DNA from: Psilocybe azurescens
Taxonomy: Eukaryota; Basidiomycota; Agaricomycetes; Agaricales; Agrocybaceae
NCBI GenBank assembly: GCA_023853785.1
Contig: JAJIRX010000557.1
Coordinates: 868,001 to 932,000 of the forward strand
Reading direction: 5' to 3'
DNA length: 64,000 bases
Part shown: one piece after another, positions 1 through 12,479 of the stretch
How the letters are laid out: each line of letters opens with the position of its first letter
Numbering within the stretch: position 1 is the first letter of the stretch
Position numbers and translations under genes: made by a program
The notes under the pieces: generated by a model
What the model was told of the DNA's origin: nothing
What the model saw: the letters and a program-made list of their open reading frames with translations, nothing else
Database searches by the model: none

Positions 1-59
1 TACTACCATCTAGACTGATCACAGCCTGACCACACGTACTATCCCTTGACTCCAACGAC

Positions 60-3000
60 ATGTCACCCAAGGAGCAACCATCCACATCCAGAAGAGAAGT
101 ATCTCGACCCAGGGGTGAGTAATTGCTATTAATGAACCAATGTACTCTTAGAATTTATACTATTTAGCCTTGAAGCAACGGTCTAAGACACCAGCACAGA
201 TAGTAGAGACCCCGCCTTGGACCACCTCCACAGTAGATCAAGCTTTCCTTTTCTTTGATGACCATCCACACAGCTGATAAACTCCTAGATTGTGCAAGAG
301 AATACACACTTTGCGACTCTACCAGTGACACAACAGCAATCGTCGTCTGCTTTGGTCCGATCAAGTCCCAAATCTAAGGCAAAGACTCAAGAGTCAGGGC
401 TCAGCGCTATCGTAAGTATACACTTGATTTTTGCGTTGGTACCACAGACATTTCCTTACTCATACAATTATACGACAGGATCTTACCTCTCACTCTATCA
501 ACACTACGGGGTCACCGTCAACCGGCCTTCAACATCTTGATAGTCGGTCTGGGGATTATAACACTGACTCTGACTCATCTAAGGACTCGGAAGCGATATC
601 GGGGAGTGAATCCAGAGTCGTCAATGTCCCTCATGGCCTGGATTTATTGTTTAATAATAAGGAGAGCAGTGCGCAGAGGTACTATCCCCAGGTGCAGGGC
701 TATCCTCCCATTGTACATGGGCATCCTACCGTCTTATCTGGCTACACGCCCACTTCCAGCACCCACAACCAAGATAGCAACAACATCTCAAATCATAAAG
801 TGGCAAACTCCTATAACCACACTCAACGGAATGTCAGAAGCAATGTTCACAATCACAACTATTATATCAATATCAATGACGGACATGATGGTATGTAGCG
901 ATTTTCATTTTTGGGAGGAATCACTGTTATCTACCAAGTAATTCAACCAGGGTTAACTAGTATCGATCAAAACGATCCAAAGGTACCTGTAAGTTGTCCA
1001 TTCACTTAGTCTATCTAATAATAGTAAAATACAGAAATCGAAGAGAAATACAAGTCATTTGCTGGGTGAAGATGTTCGTGACGACATAGAAAAAGTACAT
1101 TCCTCTGTCTCTATTCTTAACCATGCAACTTGTTCACTATCGGAAAAGGTTCAATTTGAAGAATTGTTGTCAAAGGGCGTTCAACTGGAACCGTTGTCAT
1201 CAAATAGCGTTCAACACGAACAATCACCGTCAAGTCGCGTTCAACTTGTTCAAAATATCAACAACAGCAAGCTATCATCCTTGTCCTTGGATCGCCCATT
1301 GCCTCCTTTGCCTCCGTTGCCTCAGACACAAAGCCATTCTCCGCTTGTCGAGTCCGTCGAACTAAAAGGTATTCTTATACTGCGGATGAAATTTCTTTCT
1401 GATGTTCAAATAAATCAAGATTCTATTCCAAAAACTCCGAGTCGTGCGCACAATGTGATATCACCAAAGAAGCCCGAGGTACAGCACCATTTTCTCCACC
1501 GCTGAGAGTTGAACTAGCAAGATAAATGCTCACACATGCGGGTCTGTATCCAGAACTCTGAGGCGTTGCGCTCGAGGTTGGAGGCTGACAAACAAGAGGG
1601 GGGAAGTCCAAAACGATGCCTCTAACCTACTTGAATTGTCATCTCCATCCATTGATGTTGTGACCGCTCCAGCCCCAAACAGGACATATCAGACTGCTCT
1701 CACTGGGCACTTATCGTCAATCACCGCCGCCACAGGTGAGTCATCCATTGAAATTTCTGCGACTATTTCGTGGGAGTACAATATATACTACCACCGATGT
1801 TCTTATTTTATTGCACAGACTCTTTTGATTATATTGTTGAATATAAAAAGATGTGCGCCGTTTCAAAGCTTGCACAGATCTGCATGAGCTTACCATCCCC
1901 TGCAGCTCCTGCCCAGAGACTTAACCAAGCATATCAAATATTATATGAAGACCTCTATTTTCACGGATGATCGCACCGCCGTTCCTTTCTGGAAGCCTTC
2001 TTTTGCATTTTTAGATGGAAAGCCTGCGCGCTGTGTTCAAGTTGGGGATGTCGGATATTTTCACAAAACTGGACCTTTTGTTTCACTTTTCAATATTTTA
2101 TTGTCTGGAGATGAAAATCAAAAGCAGGGCCTCCGACCTCCTGAAAATTTTCACCAACTCTTGATGCATAAAGGGCTTGCAAACGAACTTATCCCCTCTG
2201 GAACGAAATATCATGACTCAGGATTTAGTGTGGTGCCAAGTATTGGGTACGTACCCTCCTCCAAGGACAAAAGTTATATGATTAAAATTTTACTAAACAC
2301 GTCAAACTTAGACCATCTGCGAAAGCTGCCTTCAAGCTTGAGAAAAGTTGTAGAGCAGCATCAGCCATAGTTGTTCCGGACGGTGGCAGAATTTACTCCA
2401 TCGATGATGCTTATATCACCTCAGAGGCAGGGCGGATGTACTTTGCTGCCAATGTTAACGATTGGTACATCTTAGCAAGGCAGTTCGACCGGTCGCTGAA
2501 GAATGGACGTCTGATACTTATATCAAAAACATTTATGGCAAATAACTGGGGAATAGTTCATTGCTGCCATGACTCGGGTGCGAAGATACTACCACCGTTA
2601 GAAGTCGTCCTCACGTCCACATCTGGTGTAATACAGGACAGCGTCTACATGGATCAGTACCAATGGGGTATCGTGGATGGTAATGCTCGTTTGTATGGTA
2701 AAGTGGGTCCTCTACTGGACGAGATGAATTCAAAGGAATCAGGCATCGAGCCTCAATGCCTCGGTGTTGGCCTATACTCCATCATGAAGAGATCAAGTAG
2801 TATCTTTTCAAGCTCTTCAACTCTTTCCAGCACCAAAGGATCAATACCAAGCAAGGCTTCGAGCACCAAGAGTAGCCTTTTGGCACACTCTTTGGTAACA
2901 TTAGTTAGGTTCAATCGCCCTTCTTCGTCTACAAAACCAAAGTTGAGGAGGATTTCGGACCTGGAAACGTGCACTGCACGAGTAATTATGGTTGTGGTTG

Positions 3001-3071
3001 CGGGCCCTAAGGCCACCGTAGTCATATTCTTCCTATGCAGCTCAAATCACAAATTGATATTGATGAGATAA
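60..3071 (+). CDS. Family II copy 1 (II-1): two-domain basidiomycete protein of unknown function
   Basis: I do not recognise a named family. Exon 1 (60-114) encodes an N-terminus starting MSPKEQPSTSRRE, which matches the start of II-2 (MPPKGESSREN). A second short exon begins at 169. A disordered Ser/Gln/Pro-rich middle follows in several exon islands (about 430-900 and 1030-1370) whose joins I could not settle. The conserved C-terminal part is clear. One segment (about 1890-2246) carries FWKPS, then GDVGYFHKTG and SLFNIL. An intron with donor at 2247 and acceptor ending at 2311 follows, and the last exon (2312-3071) carries SAIVVPDGG and WGIVHCCHDSG, the same order as in II-2. The frame just upstream of 1945 does not join cleanly, so a further intron or a break there is possible. 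It ends 103 bp from the convergent family I gene I-1. The C-terminal tail is Ser-rich. Confidence 0.55.
1148..1250 (+). repeat. 30-bp tandem repeat inside II-1
   Basis: The hexamer gttcaa recurs at 1149, 1179, 1209 and 1239, exactly 30 bp apart, within about 3.5 imperfect units. In the open frame this gives a ten-residue repeat beginning Val-Gln (VQFEELLSKG, VQLEPLSSNS, VQHEQSPSSR). It lies in the low-complexity middle region of II-1. Confidence 0.8.
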
Positions 3072-3173
3072 ACACTTTTTATGCTTAACGACACCCAACT
3101 TAGACACTAGATCAAGAGAAAATAGCAACCAACCATGAGCATGGCAACTAGAATCAAGTGTGAGTGCTCTGTT

Positions 3174-5110
3174 CTAGCGCCGCAGGCTGTACTTCTCGCC
3201 TCCCAATGAATCTTCGCCTTGCCGTACCAAGTCAGCAACAAGGTCTGCTGTCCAAAGACGTGCTTCAGATTGTTTAGGCCAGAATCTTCTAAATAGTTTG
3301 GAAAGCTGTGAATCCTACGCGAGTAAGTAGTTGACAGCGTTCAGTAGTCTTCGTTCGACTTACGTATGAGCTCTTTCCATTGGCCTTACGAACTACTATT
3401 GCAACCTCTACTAAAATAAGTACGATAAAGTGAGAATGATGGCCACAAACACTTACCATCTTTTTCAACAATATCATAGAACTTGAACACTATTTCAATT
3501 ATGATACTGAAGTCGGAAACGAAGCCCCCTTGAGTGCACTCGTATGTCACAGGGGCCTGCGAAGTCTCATGCTCTTCTGTTCCGGAAAGAACTGACCATA
3601 TGTGATCGTCAACGAGGGCCAATTTGGCTCTGGGACACTATTGTATCAAAATTGAGACTCGAATGAAGCATCGGCAACACGTTGAAGGGACACACCTCAT
3701 TCAACATAATCTGTGCGACGATATCCGATGGATGAAATGGATACTATAGTTGTTCAAAAGTTCAAATTCAGAAAGATTGCGCTATTTGATCACCTACGGT
3801 CTTCAAAGCTTTGGGGTGTTCTACCTCTGCACTATCGTCAGAGAAATCATCAGCGCTTGACTGATTAGAAATCGATGTGGTATGAACAGAAGCCAAGTCA
3901 TTGACGTCTTCGTCAACTGGATTATCCACATTAGCATCACCATGAACGTCGTTATAAACAGGAGCTGCATTATTGTGAGACAAGTCCTCGCTTTCGCTTT
4001 CGCTGTCTGATGGGACGTACTCCAGCAGGTCAGACAAAGGAGGTGTGTGAAGCAATAGCGAAGCGGGAGTTACCCATAGTGGCATGCCCGGGAAGTGATG
4101 GTCCCAATCTGGACCACTTGATGAAAGACGTATGCCACGAAGGAATACACATTCTTGTTCTTCGACAGGATCAATTAGAGGATCCCTCGGATACTCTCTA
4201 GTGTTCTCTTTGCAGTGTAGCTTTCCATCCACATATTTAGCAGTCATCTTTCGACTTCCTGAGACCATTCGAGCTGGAAAAGCGGCCAGGTGAGATGTCC
4301 TTGCTTTGTCGTGTCCTGTAACAATGTATAAGCTTCCGTTGGGGACTATGCCATTACTGCTGAAATGACGAATCCAGTTAAACGCGTGTTCCTTCAGGTA
4401 TTCTGTTATACGGGTGGAAACCATATCTTGACGCGAAGCACCATGTGGTAAAATCGTGAAGGCAGCTTCAGGCTCGGAAGAGTCAAGCTCAAGGTGTCTA
4501 AGAAACAGTTATTTGTTATTTTATATTGAAGGGTGACAGGGCCAACGGGAATGCATACAGAGGGGTCTCCGAGACGCGGGTAACAGTTACACCCTTACTT
4601 GCAACGACAGACCCAGGCAGAAAGTATTGCGGTACACTGGTAATCTCCGATTCAGTTGGAGGGCTCAAAGGAACGTACCCAGGAGGGCAGTTGAGACCGT
4701 CTACAGTGTTGAGTGGGTCATCATGGGGAAGAAACAAATTGAAAGCAAAAGAAAAGTAGCCATCGGCCATTCTAATCACGCCAACGTCGCCGATGCATAT
4801 GCCTCGTTTCTCGTAAGGACTGGGCAAATTAGGCTGAAGTTTAGTATCCCACATGGGATACCCATGTCCCGCTGAAAACAGTGTCCGAGAGTATATCTGA
4901 CCGGCCCAAGGAGTCTGGCGGGGGTTATCTGACGAAAGGTTATCAACCTTGAAAACCCTGCAACGTGAGGTATGCGCTTGCTGAAAGGAGCCTTGTGAAT
5001 TCCTGTATTTAATACTTGTATTCAGTTGTTTTGCATCCGGATAGCACACACGAACTAGTCGGGCCTTTCGTCACAGTCTCGTTCTTCGTCCTACTTTGAC
5101 TGAGTAACAT
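3174..5110 (-). CDS. Family I copy 1 (I-1): two-domain basidiomycete protein, 539 residues predicted
   Basis: Function unknown. By comparison with I-3 I place seven exons: 5110-5052, 5002-4559, 4497-3798, 3743-3696, 3637-3457, 3410-3364 and 3314-3174, which total 1620 nt and stay open. Domain 1 (exon 2) has the QIYSRTLFSAGHG and CIGDVG motifs and FAFNLFLPHD. Domain 2 (exon 3) has NGSLYIVTGHDK and FLRGIRL, then an acidic Ser/Asp-rich linker. Exon 4 encodes YPFHPSDIVAQIMLNE. The last exon ends with LWTADLVADLVRQGEDS, shared with I-2. The first intron must use donor GTGTGT at 5051, four bases downstream of the donor position used by I-3 and I-4. The start of exon 2 is then read in a different frame from I-3 before the frames converge (see findings). 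Tail-to-tail with II-1. Confidence 0.7.
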
Positions 5111-7764
5111 TACGGCGCCTTTAATAACGTATCACTGGTAAGTTTATGATACGCTGGAATGTTGGCGTGCGTGGTTACACTACTGGCAGGCTATGTCAGG
5201 TAAAAACTTGTAAGGAATGGATAGCGAAGTCAGGGTACTTACGAGCCTATACCTAGATGGTCCACTGAGGTTGCAAAATATTGTAGATCCTACTAAAGCT
5301 TGTCAAGAGTAGGTTATACCAGAGAAGAGTATGGCCTGTGGTCAACCGCCCACACGTGCAACCACTAAGTTCAAGTTTTTGAACGAGAGGCAACGACAAA
5401 TGACACATACATTTATGTAATCTCGGAGGTAGTAAGTCCGCTCTCACGGATCGAACATTTTGATTTGAAATTTGAAATGGTCCGGGATCAAGTCAAAGTT
5501 CAGTGTGTATCGATTCCTTTCTTTGAACAAATAGTGCAGCTTTACACAAGCAAGTTTACTTTCACCAAAAGCCCTTTCTGAAAAACTGTTACAGTTGTCT
5601 CTAGGACAACAAAAACACTTCAAAGCGAAGAGAAGCTCACGACTCACGCAAAAGAATCTGGATCGGCGTCGTGTTTCTAAGAGCTAATGCGAGAAGAGAA
5701 AACAGAGAGAGAGAAAGAGGGAGAGAACCAAATCTACGCGGCACAGCCTAAGGTGCGGGGTCGCGTCAAACAACCCACCTAGAAGGAGCAGCCTTACACC
5801 TTCAAAGCTTCATTCATTCCCTGAACATCACTCACACAGTACATCGTATATGGACACATTGATCGTACCCACCCTGGCTTCGCCAATGTGACAAGCCGAG
5901 TTATAGTTTAAGCTGCGAACATGTGGAGGATAAGTGTCTTCGTGTTCCTTCGAGTATCTGCTCATATCTGAGAAGCGGTATCTAGTAGAAATGGAAATAG
6001 AAAACACAGGTTTGCAACAGGGTTGGGGGTCGACGAGCTGATTGTACTAAGGTGTGAATGTAACACGGCGCGATATAAAACACTAGTATACTCAGCATAT
6101 GAGTGCCATGCCCGTTAGAACAAGGAGGTGGCATACAAAGAACTTTCCAAAGCGTAGGTCACTTCCTTGCCTGTGTCTGCAACGACAGATCAAGCAAATT
6201 AGAAATAAACCATTTCTCTTTTCCCTACCAAGGAAGAATCAGGCCTAAAAAGTGGCAATATACAGCGACATAGGGAAGAGACAGTTGGTCCCTGAGCCTG
6301 GCAGTCCGCGTTGGGTGCATACGCGCTAAGTACTCATGTGCCCGTATCCTATATATTTTTCCACATTCTTTGCCAAAGGCTGCGCCACAATGCCGAATTA
6401 GGCACATACGAAGTATGCCTTCCGTTTTACTGAAAGTCTTCCGCTCGTGACACGCGCCTTGCTACCATGACGGTTGTTTACGAAAATATGAGCGGGCTAC
6501 GTCTTTTTTGAAATGGATCTAAGATTTTGCAATTAGCTGTAAGACAATTAATTATTTCGCATCGCATACCTCGTAGTACCCACCACCTTCAACACACAGT
6601 GCCTCCTGTACATATTGCAGACGAGCCAACGGTTCAACTTGGGCCCAGTCAACGTTGGCTCGAGAGATGTGTATGGCGTGACTAAATGCAATAATCAATG
6701 TCTGGAAGGTTATAATTATCAAGTGTGCAATGGGATTATATTACCTGTCATTCATTACACATTTTGAGCTTGCTCTAGAATCATCTCAGTAAGAAGGTCA
6801 AAAATCATCGACAAGTTTGAGAAGCAGTGTGCGTTTGATTTTGATTTTTTCCCCCTAAGCTTGGCTAATATATGGCCTTTAACATAGTTTCCTACATCAT
6901 AAGTCAATATAGTGGAAATTTTGGCATCCCGAAAGTGAGCTCACCGCTCACAGAATTGTGGAACTTGAAATCAGCTAGCCTAAAAGAAGTAAAGCTGTAT
7001 TCCACTTGCACTTCTCTCGTGCTCAGCCCTCGGAAGGGAAAGGCTGTACGGTCGACAGCATGGAATTCGAAAGTCAGGCCTGCCAGATTACAAAATTCAA
7101 CAACATCTGCTTCTGAGGCTTCCACTGACACGTCTTGAGGAGGTCGGCTCACAGCTGGAAGCTGGAGAATCGTGGTTCAATGTCAAGTCGATCAAAAGCG
7201 CGTTCCCAGAGGTCAATTGGAATGGTTGTCGACGCAAGCGGAGGGTTCAACCAAAAGACTCATGTAAATGCGACAAAGGATGTGGGACTAATGTATGCAC
7301 GGCAGCCTCGTAACCGTTTTCTTATTGCTCACTGATTGCCTGACATATTGATAATGAACATTCGTGGGACACGCACTAATAGTGAAATGTTGGAAGCAGA
7401 TAAACTGGCCAAGCCGAGGAATGACTGACATTGTACGAGACGCGAGTCAACGAAGGGCGTCTACCATGTTTCCGCACGTAACCCAAACTTGTATCATCGA
7501 GCCGTGGGCGGGACCGGCTGAGCCGCCCAGGTTATGACTGCGGCAGTGCTCTTGGGGTCGATTTCACGTTTAAGTAGGGGGATAAATTCGGCGGCACGCA
7601 AAAGATTCTTCACCATGATTAGACGAAAAGGGTATCTGCAAGGGTATACTACGACAAGATATGGCAATCAAGGTACCACTGTAAAGCGATTAGATCAGGA
7701 GAGTGACATTCACGGGGCTTCCGAGACAGTAGAACCTGTCACCATCAGAGAGCAACATGAGTGA
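5111..7764. other. Intergenic region, no supported gene
   Basis: Only short open frames on both strands without conserved motifs, plausible splice chains or similarity to the paralogous copies. A purine-rich stretch occurs at about 5692-5730. I see no RNA gene or mobile-element signature. Confidence 0.5.
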
Positions 7765-8945
7765 CTAGTCGGTCAAGCCCATGCTCTCCATACGCAGACC
7801 AAGACTGACGTTCTCGAGGGCACTGTCAATTAGCTCTTGTGCCATGGAGAGGTTGGCAAGGCGTGCCCTGAGGACGGGAAGACAGGCCGAGAAGATCCCA
7901 TTGACTTGCGACCGAGCGGAAGAGGCGTCAGCGTTGATGGTTGAGCCTGGATCTCCATCGGCAGTCTTGTTTTCGGTGGATGCCAATGGTTCTTGTGTCA
8001 GTTTGGTGATGGAGTTTTGCAATGATGTGGCTTCTGCATGCAGTTGCTCTGTTACCAGTTGTTAGTTTCAATGAATCAAGTTTTTTCTGAAGATTCAACA
8101 CACCGAGATCATCGAGCATATCTTGGTAGACTTTGAGTGGCTCTTCCTCGGGCGGGTCAGGCGCGTCTCGCGAAACTAACTTAAGGGCTTCAATTTCGAT
8201 ACGATTGCATGCATCACCATGAGAGTGAAATAGTGTCATTATAGCTGGAGCCTCTGTCGCGAACTGTATCATAGGAATCAGGAGTAAATATGTGACGTTA
8301 TGAATTTTTACTTACAGCGTCGGAGCCTAGCTCATCGTAGAATTCAATAGATCGTTCGGCATCAAGACGATTTAGCGGTTCAGAAATTTCTGACTCTTGA
8401 GCTTCAAGTTCCTTGGCACGTGTTTCAAGGTCATTCTATAGTGGCAGATAATAAGTTGTATGGTTAGTACAAATTTGAGCGTGTTGAATTGGCGTTGAAA
8501 TAATTATAACCCACGGTAGAAGTAGCTTCTGCACCTTTAAAGCATGCGTCCAGAGTAGATGACATATAAGTCCATGGATACACCTGAGATGCGACCTGCA
8601 AGGGATCGGTTGTACGCGTCGGAGGGGATTCTACGATAGGGGCTGGTGTCGATGAAGACGGCTCAGACAACTAGGCAGGTATCAACAAAGTTTCAGTGGC
8701 AAGGGTTAACACTGACATACAGGCTTGGGCGTCCAAGTACTCTGCAGAGTGACTGTGGTCGAACTCAATTTTGTGACTTTGAACCCTGTCTCCGAGGGTG
8801 GTCGACTCGCTTTTACTGAGGACGTAGATCCGCCAACGGACGCCTTCGAAGAGACTGTGGAGGCGGCGCTTGGTGCACGAGATGACTTGCTCGCTGCACT
8901 ACCAGATCGCGATGTCGTTGCTTTGGACTTTGATGCGCTGCTCAT
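7765..8945 (-). CDS. Hypothetical 314-residue protein, Ser-rich N-terminus and coiled-coil-like body
   Basis: Not recognised. Five exons close in frame: 8945-8721, 8670-8515, 8435-8316, 8263-8104 and 8048-7765, all with GT-AG introns of 49-79 nt. The start is the ATG at 8945. Residues 1-75 are Ser/Ala/Lys/Thr-rich and probably disordered. The middle and C-terminal part (from about residue 128) is rich in Glu, Leu, Gln and Lys with helical heptad-like spacing (for example NDLETRAKELEAQESEISE), which suggests a coiled-coil structural or complex subunit. That role is inference from composition only. A small cytoskeletal or kinetochore-type subunit is one possibility but no diagnostic motif is visible. 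Confidence 0.75.
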
Positions 8946-9327
8946 CGCCGATACACTCAGCGGTTTAGATGCAGCATTTCGTCCTGAGACAATTGAAAGA
9001 ACTGCGGTTCAGTAAACTCGCACAAACATGTTTCGTCACTGAGTGTAACTACCACGGGAGGCTGTCGAAGTTTCCGGGGCAGTCTCAGGCATTTCAGTGG
9101 AAGACAAGCCAGGACAAGCCTTGTGAAAAATGGGTGGATGCCGAGTGGTCAGGACAGAAACGCGTGTTTCGAACTCCGGTCAGTTGCCGCAAAAAATCCA
9201 GGTTTGTACATACACCGCTACCGCTTTCCCCCTTTCACTAATAAAGGTTCCCTCTGCTGCTACCAGCACCCTGCTGGTATACATCTACAGGCCCAGAGGC
9301 TCTACCGATTGATCTCTATCTCTCATC

Positions 9328-10559
9328 ATGTCTTTCCTCATCGCCGTGTTCAAGCCCCTCGCTTATATTTCTCTCCCACTCATTCTCGTACGTCAAGTTG
9401 CCGTCTCGTCGATGGTCGGGAGATACTATGCTCGGGTGATCGTCTATGCCGGTACACTCATGACAGTGGCCTCATTTAGTATCTTCATTGCTGCAGGAAT
9501 GTCGCTTATTGGTCAATCTACAAACGTCAACGCTATCGTAGCCCGGATATTCTACTTTCTCATCTCCCGTTCATTGGATCTAAAAATTACTGTTGAAGGC
9601 GAAGAACATCTAAAAACGTCTCCGACAGTCCTTATGGTCAATCATCAGAGTATTCTTGACGTTTTGGTCATTGGCAGGTGAGCCTTATGATCTTCGACAA
9701 ACGTCCTTCGCCTGCCATGTCCGTGTTCTCATAAATCTATGTTATCGTCTTTTGATCTAGGTTAATGCCCAAGCAAACTGCCATCATGTCCAAAAAATCT
9801 CTCCAGTTCACACCTCTTGGTCCTTTCATGACCATGTCCGGAACTATCTTTATCAATAGGGGAAATAGTGCAGGCGCAGTTCGCTCCATCAATGCTGCAG
9901 GAGAGAAGATGAAGCGAAATAGAACCTCTGTCTGGATGTTCCCCGAAGGCACACGGCACATGTCCCCAACTCCCGACATGCTCCCGCTGAAGAAAGGTGG
10001 CTTCCACTTGGCAATCAATGCTGGAATTCCTATTACGCCGATCGTCACTGAGAACTACTGGAATATATACCATAAGGGCGTCTTTGAATCTGGCACCATA
10101 AAGGTCCGAGGTACGCCGTTTCGAATTTTAACACCGCAGTAACAGATAATCATATTCATTCATTTCTCTGTGCTAGTCCTTCCTCCAATTTTGACCACAG
10201 GATTGGCTGCGAGTGACGCAGGTAAACTGTCTACCCACGTGCGTGATGTTATGCTAGAGGCACTCCGCGACATCTCTTCCAACGTCCCTTCAAAAAAAGA
10301 TGCCTCGGCATCCGAGAAACCCACTTCACAGGATCCAAACACACCCGAGTCCCGTAGCGGTCCACTTGAAAGCGCAGCTAATACGATCCTTGCTGCTTCT
10401 GAGCAAACTGAATCCCTAATTTCGAAGAATTCTGGATCAAGTTCTTCGATTGCTTCATCGTCAAACTCTGCATCCGATCGAAGAAAGGCAAACTTAAGTG
10501 AAGCGGGAACAGAAACGGAAGAGGACGAAGGCATGATCCTGGTCGGGAGACCAAATTGA
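9328..10559 (+). CDS. SLC1: 1-acyl-sn-glycerol-3-phosphate acyltransferase (AGPAT/Slc1 type)
   Basis: Transfers an acyl group to lysophosphatidic acid to make phosphatidic acid in glycerolipid synthesis, normally at ER or lipid-droplet membranes. Three exons (9328-9677, 9761-10110, 10177-10559) give 360 residues. Hydrophobic segments near residues 10-25 and 38-62 fit N-terminal membrane anchors. The family motif NHx4D is NHQSILD with His106 and Asp111. Motif II is FINRGN (about 147-152), motif III FPEGTR (177-182), and a late Pro motif IPITPIV follows. The region after about residue 260 is a Ser/Glu-rich tail longer than in yeast Slc1 and probably disordered. The start ATG lies just after a CT-rich leader. 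The symbol is by family resemblance. Confidence 0.93.
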
Positions 10560-11659
10560 TATCATCTTCAAGTGGGAGGATTCTAATTGCTCAGGCACTT
10601 TATACAAGGCGTCCTCGTCGCTCGTGATGTCTGGCTGTCGTTGTATAACGCAAGCAAAGAATCAAGCACGATGGATTTACACATATATTCTACATCCCAC
10701 TCTGCTTATTCTACTTCACACCTTATTGACATCAATTTTTTGGGCATCCATCTTGTGGCCGTTTTCGAAAGTTCGCGATTCAATAGGGGAGCTTTATTAC
10801 TGATTAACTATCCCCAGAAACCTTTGGGCGTACAAATACTACCTGGCCAACGGTCCACTTTCTCTAGTAAAATGTGAGGCTTGCTTCTTGCGTCGGATTT
10901 GTGCTGTCTCTGATTTACATCTTGCTTCATAGGCCTTATGTAATACCTGCATGCCAATGATTTGAAGCATGCTCTCCGATGTGTTTCTTAATTGCCCCTA
11001 AAAGGATTAAAGTGGGATCCTTCGTCTTCCCGTCTTCAGACAAGTTGCACTTGATATTGGCACAATTGGGCTACATAGCGGGAAGCAAGGTCTATAAATC
11101 ATTTTCTTAAGAGGACTGTGGGAGTCAATTAAAGGTTGCATGTTACTATCTTCATCACGGCGGCCGCAACTCGAACCTGGAAATACCTTGTCTTCCAAGC
11201 TGTCAGGCATACGAATCAATGCGTACCGGCACCGGTTACAGGAAGTACAAGGCACTTTGTTTTGTCAAGATTTGTTGCATCCCGTTAACTGCTAGGCTCG
11301 CTCGTGGTACCTATCACAGATTCGCTCGGCTAATTCCGATGTGATTAGAGAAAGAACAAAAGTGCAGTGCTAGTACTTGTCGAACTCTTGTATTACCGTC
11401 GACTACATTGTTTCCAAACCTTCCCGTGCACCATTGGAACAACAAAACTACTATGCAACCGTCGTCGACCTACGACACTTGCGTTCACCTAAAGCAACAT
11501 CCTATCCGCTTTTACTGCTTGGTAACTCGTCAATTGCTGAATATTATTGACAGAACGTCGTCGCTATGCTATGTAGGCGCCCGAAGCATCTTTTCCTCCG
11601 AGAAACTTGGCCATAATGTGATATCGTGCGAGCTAGTTAGCAACCACTTTCTCTATGCA
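10560..11659. other. Intergenic: 3' region of the acyltransferase, no supported gene
   Basis: Short open frames only. No conserved motif or coherent exon chain was seen on either strand. Confidence 0.45.
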
Positions 11660-11667
11660 TATATAAA
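11660..11667 (+). promoter_or_regulatory. Candidate TATA box upstream of the small zinc-knuckle-like gene
   Basis: tatataaa lies about 140 bp upstream of the ATG at 11805. A likely 5'UTR intron (gtgagc at about 11743 to ttag before 11790) lies between them, so transcription would start near 11690-11700. Confidence 0.45.
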
Positions 11668-11804
11668 GGGGACGCTAACGAATTGTTTTTCCTCGTGGAC
11701 GATCGATTTGATCAATTCCACAACACTCATCGAATTCTCAAAGGTGAGCTTTATTGAATTCTGCTCACTTTGCATGTCTGACATTTAGGAAGTAAACGTT
11801 GGTA

Positions 11805-12475
11805 ATGGGAAGGCGAAAAGGGGGGAAAAACCGTCCGAACCCAAACAAAGCCCCACAGAAAAGGCGCAAGTGCAGGAATTGCGGCAACTACTTAATAGGG
11901 CATATCGGCACTGATGCTTGTCCAAGAAACGTCAGTAACGCATCGAACAAAATGCGTGTCGAGTCATCTAGTGGTGCACAACCCAGGTATAGGAACAAAA
12001 ACAAGGATGATTACGAGCAGGGCAATCAACCGCCTGAACAGTCGCATTTAGCTCAGTCTCCCACATTTGGGAAATTCGCTGGCGGGCGCCTATCATATCT
12101 ACTCAGGCCGACACTTCGCCTGTTCTGCTCCTGGACAACTACCAGACGTCATATCTTAGCGGTGATCAGTTTACAGACACCCCAAGCTCCTTGGATTACA
12201 GCCTTCCGGAAACTCCTCCAGATCCCGGAACCTCAGCAGCTGGTTTCTTGCTTTCTAAGGAGTCCTGGGATGATCTGTTTTGTGCCACCTTTAACCAGGA
12301 TGTAGTTCCGGAATTAATGCCCGAAGGCATGCGCAATCTATCCTCTGAACTGCCCGACAAGCTATCCTCTGAACTTCTCCACAAGCTATCCTCTGAACTT
12401 CCCTACGAGCTATCCTCTGAACTGCCCGATGAGCCCGCTCAGTTTGAGCCTGGGTCCATGTTGGGCAAGAATTAG
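11805..12475 (+). CDS. Small basic zinc-knuckle-like protein with C-terminal repeat, 164 residues predicted
   Basis: Function unknown. The start is the ATG at 11805. Exon 1 (11805-11930) encodes a very basic N-terminus (GRRKGGKNRPNPNKAPQKRR) followed by a Cys-x2-Cys-x6-His-x5-Cys array, which resembles a zinc knuckle although its spacing is unusual. An intron with donor GTCAGT at 11931 and acceptor ending ctcag at 12106 joins in frame to exon 2 (12107-12475). Exon 2 is acidic and Ser/Pro-rich and ends in four octapeptide repeats of type LSSELxxK/E. The 176-nt intron is long for this window, so an extra small exon is possible. A basic nucleic-acid-binding head plus acidic tail would suit a regulator, but that is inference. 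Confidence 0.55.
12338..12433 (+). repeat. Four 24-bp tandem repeats in a coding exon
   Basis: Four units starting ctatcctctgaact follow one another at 12338, 12362, 12386 and 12410. They encode LSSELPDK, LSSELLHK, LSSELPYE and LSSELPDE. The period is a multiple of three, so copy-number change keeps the frame. Confidence 0.9.
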
Positions 12476-12479
12476 GATG

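Noticed and set aside
431..941. Two overlapping frames as separate genes
   Set aside because: They fall between exon 1 and the conserved domains of II-1 and are better read as exon islands or shadows of that gene.
4010..4875. Plus-strand frames across I-1
   Set aside because: They are antisense shadows. The minus-strand exons are conserved in I-3 and I-4 at the protein level and have matching splice sites.
11160..11260. Possible tRNA-like segment near gcaactcgaacctgg
   Set aside because: The TpsiC-like string is present, but no matching acceptor stem, D-arm or anticodon arm could be drawn at the right distances.
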